From JAKFDK01 sp036676195 (GTDB lineage Bacteria > Bacillota > Sulfobacillia > Symbiobacteriales > ZC4RG38), in NCBI GenBank assembly GCA_036676195.1, contig JAKFDK010000087.1, forward strand, positions 1 to 17,113: a stretch of 17,113 bases of DNA, read 5' to 3'. Within the stretch, counting starts at the first letter, position 1; the number at the start of each line of letters is the position of its first letter. The notes below the pieces were generated by a model, which saw only the letters and a list, made by a program, of their open reading frames with translations, did not search any database and was not told the DNA's origin. A program made the translations under genes and the position numbers. This document shows, one piece after another, positions 14,181 to 17,113 of the stretch.

Positions 14181-14260
14181 CTTTTTTCGGCTACTCCCGG
14201 CTGGCGCTGGCTTTTACCGAGTTTTACTGACTTTTACCGGCTTTTTCTGGCTTTTCTGGG
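14181..14260. repeat. 10-bp phased tandem repeat, second block (T-tract array)
   Basis: Eight consecutive 10-base units based on CTTTTACCGG, including CTTTTTTCGG, CTTTTACCGA, GTTTTACTGA, CTTTTACCGG, CTTTTTCTGG and CTTTTCTGGG; the second and third units lack the T-tract. Tracts of four to six T repeat every 10 bases, the arrangement that gives intrinsically curved DNA. It resembles the block at 13891-13930. No gene is evident around it. Confidence 0.65.
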
Positions 14261-14391
14261 CCAGTGGCGACAGTGGGGTATAGGATGCAGGCAAGGTCCC
14301 TGGGGCCACTTCGGGCGGTGCGGTGCCAGCGGTTCAGCCGTGTTCGTTCGTTTGGAAGATCAAAGGTTGACTTGTATCGTGACATGACAAT

Positions 14392-14419
14392 GGCCGGCGG
14401 GAGCGAGTTCCTGCCGGCC
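14392..14419. other. hairpin of unknown role
   Basis: GGCCGGCGGGA (14392-14402) pairs with TCCTGCCGGCC (14409-14419) with one G-T pair and a 6-base loop. No T-run follows on either strand and no gene ends next to it. Confidence 0.45.
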
Positions 14420-14651
14420 TGACGCTGCATCTTCATGCTCCAGTTGACTGGCGTACACATTCACCCGGTCGATCCGGCGAGGCAGTTGGGTGCCTTCCGT
14501 GAAACTTCGCGCGGAAACTTCCGGTCCGATTCTTTACTTGGGATGCACTGGAGGTAGCGTTCCGTCCACCTGCGACTTACGTTGGATTGCGGCCCGTAAA
14601 GCGATGTACCTTCGGGTTCGACGAACCGTTGTCTTACCTGTCAGTCACAGG
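14420..14651. other. intergenic sequence, no gene seen
   Basis: Between the hairpin and the ATPase remnant I see no coding frame with family resemblance. A short palindrome GGTTCG-A-CGAACC lies near 14615-14630. Two GTTRRRY-like heptamers occur, but without the matching partner boxes of an attC site. Confidence 0.45.
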
Positions 14652-15041
14652 TTACTTCGCTTGCGGCACCATTGCGATACGCCGTTCCTCTACCTGCTTG
14701 CTGCGATTGACGATGCGATCGTGGCTCGTCTTCAATCTCTCAACGTCAGCAATGAAATCGTCAGGCTGAACCATGGAAGGAGGCGCATCCATGGGAGCAT
14801 CATGGGTGTAGTTCGAACACCTGGTCATTCCCTCCCACACCTCTTGGAAGTCTTGGTCGTCAACATATGCTTTTTTCAGCATCCTGGTCTGAACGCTATT
14901 CCGGAAGCGGCGGACCGTCTCGCCAAACAGCCCTTCCTCTATGAGCCTTTCCCACGTGTCGCGGAGTTTTCGGTAGCCATCGCGGACAAGCCGTTCGGAC
15001 TCTTCGAAGTCACCATTACTTTCCAAGGCCTTCTTGGCCTG
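14652..15041 (-). pseudogene. C-terminal remnant of an AAA-family ATPase
   Basis: The frame from 15041 to a stop at 14652 (130 aa, starting QAKKALESNGDFEESERLVR) reads like the C-terminus of large AAA/SMC-like ATPases of defence-type loci. The pattern LRDTWERLIEEGLF, then VRRFRNSVQTRML, then WEGMTRCSNYTHD and DDFIADVERLK matches my memory of those tails. The ATPase core with Walker motifs is absent. Upstream the frame meets a TGA at once and the sequence becomes the RelE/ParE gene. It is therefore a truncated piece joined by a deletion or recombination. The annotated TTG at 15026 has no ribosome binding site. Family assignment is from memory of the conserved tail and is moderate. Confidence 0.6.
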
Positions 15042-15292
15042 AGGACAACAATCTGATCATCCAGCAGCTTGTAGACGAGCCGGTAGGGTCGTACCAGCAA
15101 CTCACGGATGGTGGCGTCCCCGAACTCTGGAACAACCTGGCCCCGCTCAGCAAACTCAGCAAGTGAGGCCGCGGCCTCTTTCACGCCCTGAACAAACGTC
15201 GCCGCATAGTTCTTGGAGTCTCTGGCGATGAAGTCTGCTGCAGCCTCCAGATCTTCCCAAGCTGGTTCAGTCCAAACTACTTTGCGAGCCAT
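14939..15292 (-). pseudogene. RelE/ParE-family toxin gene with replaced C-terminus
   Basis: The first 84 residues form a RelE/ParE fold protein: VVWTEPAWEDLEAAADFIAR, AERGQVVPEFGD, IRELLVRPYRLVYKLLDDQ, IVVL. Normal members continue with a last strand such as (V)xHGxRdL. Here the frame instead runs out of phase through the ATPase remnant (RPRRPWKVMVTSKSPNG...) to a stop at 14939, so the native end is lost at about 15041. The terminal strand often carries active-site or gyrase-contact residues, so the product is probably inactive. The start at 15292 overlaps the antitoxin gene by 16 bases, normal for an intact module. An open frame remains, so an altered protein could still be made. Confidence 0.75.
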
Positions 15293-15465
15293 CGTGCCAT
15301 TCGCTTTTCAATCTCATCTTGAGGAATCACCTTACCCTTTCGAACGGCGTCCAGCCCGTTCTGGACCTTCTGTCGAACGTAGATGTGGTATTGAATGTCC
15401 TCGAGAGAGGCATCTTCTGGAAGTTGCTCAAGAAGCTCCCGAACTTCTTCCTTAGCCGTTTTCAT
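15277..15465 (-). CDS. antitoxin partner of RelE/ParE toxin
   Basis: A 62-aa acidic protein (MKTAKEEVRELLEQLPEDAS, then LEDIQYHIYVRQKVQNGLDA) of the small antitoxin type commonly found just before ParE/RelE genes. It appears helical throughout, with the usual EEVRELLEQLPEDASLEDIQYHIY region. The ATG has AGGAGGG eight bases upstream. It overlaps the toxin gene by 16 bases, so both would be made from one transcript. The antitoxin looks intact although the toxin is truncated. Antitoxins of this kind normally bind the toxin and repress their own promoter; no operator was identified. Confidence 0.8.
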   Translation of the reverse strand: MKTAKEEVRELLEQLPEDASLEDIQYHIYVRQKVQNGLDAVRKGKVIPQDEIEKRMARWLAK

Positions 15466-15717
15466 GTGTGCAGCCCTCCTACCACCATTCTACATCGCGA
15501 CCGGGTGACAGGGATATTGGTAGAACCCTTGCAGACCCGTCGCCTGCGACAACCCGGTACCGGTGCATCACCGTTCGCCGCGAGGAACGGAGCCGCCTCC
15601 ATTTAGCAATGCCCCTCGGACAGCCGCTGGCAACCTGACGCAGGGCAGACCGGCGATTTCTCGGATGAAGTGATGCGTGAGGATCAACTAATCGACTTGG
15701 CACTGCCTCGCTATGAA
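15466..15717. other. intergenic region upstream of antitoxin, up to attC
   Basis: It holds the antitoxin leader on the minus strand, with a TAGAAT-like -10 near 15488-15493 but no good -35. No gene with recognisable family features is present. No start of the cassette that should end in the attC at 15718 (expected to begin GTTATAG) was found in this stretch or to its left. Confidence 0.4.
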
Positions 15718-15816
15718 CTATAACGTCCTGCGGCTCACCTGTGCCGCCGTTGCAGAAACCCTTCGCGTATGTACAACCTGGCGATAGGCGGCATCAGGTG
15801 CAGCCGCTTGTTATGG
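15718..15816 (+). other. integron attC recombination site 1
   Basis: A 99-base imperfect palindrome with R'' CTATAAC at its left end and R' GTTATGG at its right. Inside, GCGGCTCACCTGTGCCGCC pairs with the right arm GGCGGCA-T-CAGGTG-C-AGCCGC except for two single unpaired bases (T and C) on one arm, the extrahelical bases that mark attC sites. Recombination would cut between G15810 and T15811. It closely resembles the site at 16907-17007. Confidence 0.88.
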
Positions 15817-15908
15817 TGCGAAGAACCACTTATGATTAGAGGAGTTGAACCATCTCCTTAGCGGGCAACCTGGAGATGAACGGCGCAGTCAGGCAAGGGG
15901 TTGATAAT

Positions 15909-16073
15909 GTGACACTTGAAGAGATCAGGGAAGCTCTTCGTCGATTGCCCCCCGATCAACTGAAGGAACTTCTTGAGGAGTTCGCCGTTACCTCTGATCA
16001 AGAGGTGGATCAGGCGGCGAAAGAGATTGTCGGAAAGTACCGGCCAGCACTGAAGCGGTTGGCGGATCGATGA
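15909..16073 (+). CDS. small antitoxin-like protein upstream of doc
   Basis: About 54 aa from the GTG at 15909 (TLEEIREALRRLPPDQLKEL, then LEEFAVTSDQEVDQ and EIVGKYRPALKRLADR). It is acidic and helical with a flexible C-terminal half, as antitoxins are. The GTG is favoured because GGGG lies eight bases upstream and the protein then begins at TLEEI; an in-frame ATG at 15876 has a GGAG placed too close. Its stop overlaps the doc start (ATGA), so the two are translated together. It resembles small LEE/LPPDQ-type proteins found before doc genes rather than classical Phd, so the antitoxin role rests mainly on position. Confidence 0.7.
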   Translation: MTLEEIREALRRLPPDQLKELLEEFAVTSDQEVDQAAKEIVGKYRPALKRLADR

Positions 16074-16451
16074 AGAGAATCACAGCTGATCAGGTAGTCC
16101 GCCTGCATGACCTCATATTACAGGAGACGGGTGGATCCCCTGGCATCAGAGACCGTGGGGCAATTGAGTCGGCGGTAGCTCGCCCGTTCAGCTCCTTCGG
16201 TGGCTACGAGCTTTACGAGTCCCCGTTTACCAAAGCAGCAGCACTGGTCCACTCGCTGATCAAGAACCACCCCTTCGTGGATGGGAATAAACGAACAGGC
16301 TGCTGCTGGTGTCCTGTTTCTGTGGGTCAATGGCCACCGTCTAACGGTGAGCCAGGAGGAATTCGAAGAAACGGCCGTGTCCATCGCCGAAGGGAAGGCC
16401 GACTTGGACGAGATCGCAGAGTGGCCCAAGATTAACGCGACCGGGGCATAA
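16070..16451 (+). pseudogene. doc: doc (Fic-fold death-on-curing toxin), frameshifted
   Basis: The first 76 residues are typical Doc: ITADQVVRLHDLILQETGGS, then GIRDRGAIESAVARP and the Fic motif HPFVDGNKRT, the active-site loop that phosphorylates EF-Tu in P1 Doc. Just after NKRT the reading frame is lost. Ignoring one base near 16298 restores AAAGVLFLWVNGHRLTVSQE, then EFEETAVSIAEGKADLDEIA and a stop at 16449-16451, for about 126 aa, the usual Doc length. The encoded protein instead runs on out of frame to 16435. A one-base insertion (or a sequencing error) therefore breaks the toxin. The start overlaps the antitoxin stop. Confidence 0.85.
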
Positions 16452-16578
16452 CGGCCTCGGTCTTGTCATTTGTGCTCAGGCATGTCTCCCGACAAGTCGA
16501 TTGGCGTGACGTCTGTTTGAGGTAACGACTGCCGAAAACCGTGTGCTACTGGCACACCGCACCCTGATGCCTAGAGCA

Positions 16579-16638
16579 CCATAACGAATAGCGTTTTATC
16601 GCTCGTCGCCCCGCGATGGGCGATAAAACGTGTTGAAC
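16579..16638 (+). other. integron attC site 2 (short, end of cassette A)
   Basis: A 60-base site with R'' CCATAAC at 16579-16585 and R' GTTGAAC at 16632-16638. Between them is an 18-bp stem (CGTTTTATCGCTCGTCGC with GCGATGGGCGATAAAACG, two G-T pairs) and a CCC loop. The R'' box complements the start of cassette A, and R' complements R'' of the next attC. It lacks evident extrahelical bases, which is atypical. Read without the R boxes it could be taken for a terminator. Confidence 0.65.
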
Positions 16639-17001
16639 TGAGCCGCCGCACACGGAACTGGGGTTCTCTTGGGGATTCTATTGTGCAGCCCATCAGGTGC
16701 CGGGCAAAGGAACTTTAATCGCCCCAAGCCTGTCCCACCGTTTTCGCCGGCTAAGACGATCAGTGCGTAAGAGAGGTTCGCTGTTCAATACACTGCTGCA
16801 AGAGGGACAGCGCGTGACGTCAATCCCTAACACGTCAATGTAGCCCTCCGAGGCTGGCCTCCGGTTCGGCCGAAAACCGTTTGCACGTCTACCGCACAGC
16901 GGTTTAGTTCAACGTCCTGCGGCTCACCTGTGGCGGCTGTTGCACAAACCCTTCGCATATGTAAAATCTGTCGGTAGGCCAACATCAGGCGCAGCCGCGT
17001 G
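16633..17001 (+). mobile_element. integron cassette B, apparently non-coding
   Basis: A 369-base cassette from TTGAACT at 16633 to the attC cut at 17001. Its end box GTTCAAC (16907-16913) complements its start GTTGAAC, extended by one base. I find no credible gene: the longest frames lack ribosome binding sites and family features. Short, gene-less cassettes are known in sedentary integrons. Confidence 0.65.
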
Positions 17002-17007
17002 TTGGGC
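16907..17007 (+). other. integron attC site 3 (end of cassette B)
   Basis: A 101-base site with R'' GTTCAAC and R' GTTGGGC, both canonical (RYYYAAC / GTTRRRY). It shares with attC1 the block GTCCTGCGGCTCACCTGTG and the central AAACCCTTCGC. The right arm again has one extra base at each of two positions relative to the left arm. High similarity between attC sites is typical of sedentary chromosomal arrays. Confidence 0.88.
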
Positions 17008-17029
17008 CAGCCAGCCACTTACCTGCCGA

Positions 17030-17107
17030 GGGCTACCCCTTCCGCCTACCCAAATGTTGGGGGCTACCTCTTTTGCCAATCACCTATCGTGGGCTACCGA
17101 TTCCGCC
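17030..17107. repeat. degenerate tandem repeat, about 30-31 bp period
   Basis: GGGCTACC-N2-TTCCGCC occurs at 17030-17046 and 17091-17107, and as GGGCTACCTCTTTTGCC at 17061-17077. Copies are spaced 31 and 30 bases with 14- and 13-base variable spacers. The unequal period argues against a coding repeat. The array probably continues past the window edge, inside the cassette that starts after attC site 3. Confidence 0.7.
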
Positions 17108-17113
17108 AGCCAC

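Larger units (their letters stand above)
15811..16632 (+). mobile_element. integron gene cassette A (antitoxin and doc)
   Basis: An 822-base cassette. It begins TTATGGTGC after the attC1 cut and ends with an attC whose R'' region reads GCACCATAAC, the exact complement of GTTATGGTGC at its own start. That is the relation expected between the two ends of one circularised cassette. It carries an antitoxin-like gene and a frameshifted doc; toxin-antitoxin cassettes are common in sedentary integrons. No integrase gene is in the window. Confidence 0.8.

Noticed and set aside
16594..16630. 18-bp hairpin read simply as a terminator of the doc operon
   Set aside because: Its flanking heptamers complement the starts of cassettes A and B, which fits an attC site better; no T-run follows.
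16827..17018. 63-aa minus-strand frame over the last attC
   Set aside because: It spans the attC palindrome and has no ribosome binding site or family features.
17030..17107. CRISPR array
   Set aside because: The repeat is only 17 bases, spacers are 13-14 bases, copies are imperfect and no cas gene is present.

Overview
The window holds a minus-strand gene cluster for anaerobic phenol carboxylation (about 0.5-12.6 kb), a divergent flavin prenyltransferase gene, and a decaying accessory region on the right (13.5-17.1 kb) that ends in integron-type recombination sites. The DNA is GC-rich. Ribosome binding sites are strong (GGAGG/GGGGAGG), and the catabolic genes match the phenylphosphate pathway known from Thauera and Aromatoleum. 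Gene content suggests an anaerobic aromatic degrader. A CTP-type (DUF120) riboflavin kinase, a SigA-like and a Sig54-like promoter, and an Rhs remnant would fit a spore-former relative (Desulfotomaculum/Pelotomaculum-like) or a deltaproteobacterium. The taxon cannot be fixed from sequence reading alone.

Layout, left to right: an Rhs core remnant cut by the window edge (1-174); a strong bidirectional hairpin terminator (487-521); then, all on the minus strand and so transcribed right to left, ppsA (12603-10771), ppsB (10591-9521), a terminator-like hairpin (9480-9457), a Sig54-type promoter (9140-9123), DUF120 riboflavin kinase (9069-8653), UbiD-family subunit (8637-7219), ppcD-like HAD protein (7194-6685), UbiD-family subunit (6636-5188), ppcC-like small subunit (5184-4930), third UbiD paralogue (4890-3520), a 69-aa orphan (3501-3292), Nudix hydrolase (3295-2663), Sig54-dependent activator (2684-1044) and an FMN split-barrel protein (1000-539). 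ubiX (12890-13456) diverges from ppsA.

Inferred working model: PpsA/PpsB phosphorylate phenol to phenylphosphate. The UbiD/UbiD/PpcC/PpcD complex dephosphorylates and carboxylates it to 4-hydroxybenzoate. The riboflavin kinase makes FMN and UbiX prenylates it to prFMN for the UbiD proteins. The Sig54-dependent activator at the distal end of the operon probably acts on the promoter at 9123-9140, perhaps through direct repeats at 9305-9341. No CBS-domain PpsC gene is present. The 69-aa orphan carries a tail resembling the PpsB C-terminus.

Right of ubiX are about 1.2 kb with no confident gene: a candidate structured RNA (13556-13725) and two blocks of 10-bp phased repeats. Then come a C-terminal remnant of an AAA ATPase fused out of frame to a truncated RelE/ParE toxin gene, its antitoxin, and an attC array. 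Two attC sites are near-identical in design and the third is a short hairpin. The first complete cassette carries an antitoxin and a frameshifted doc toxin, the second has no gene, and the start of a third holds 30-31-bp degenerate repeats. No integron integrase is in the window.
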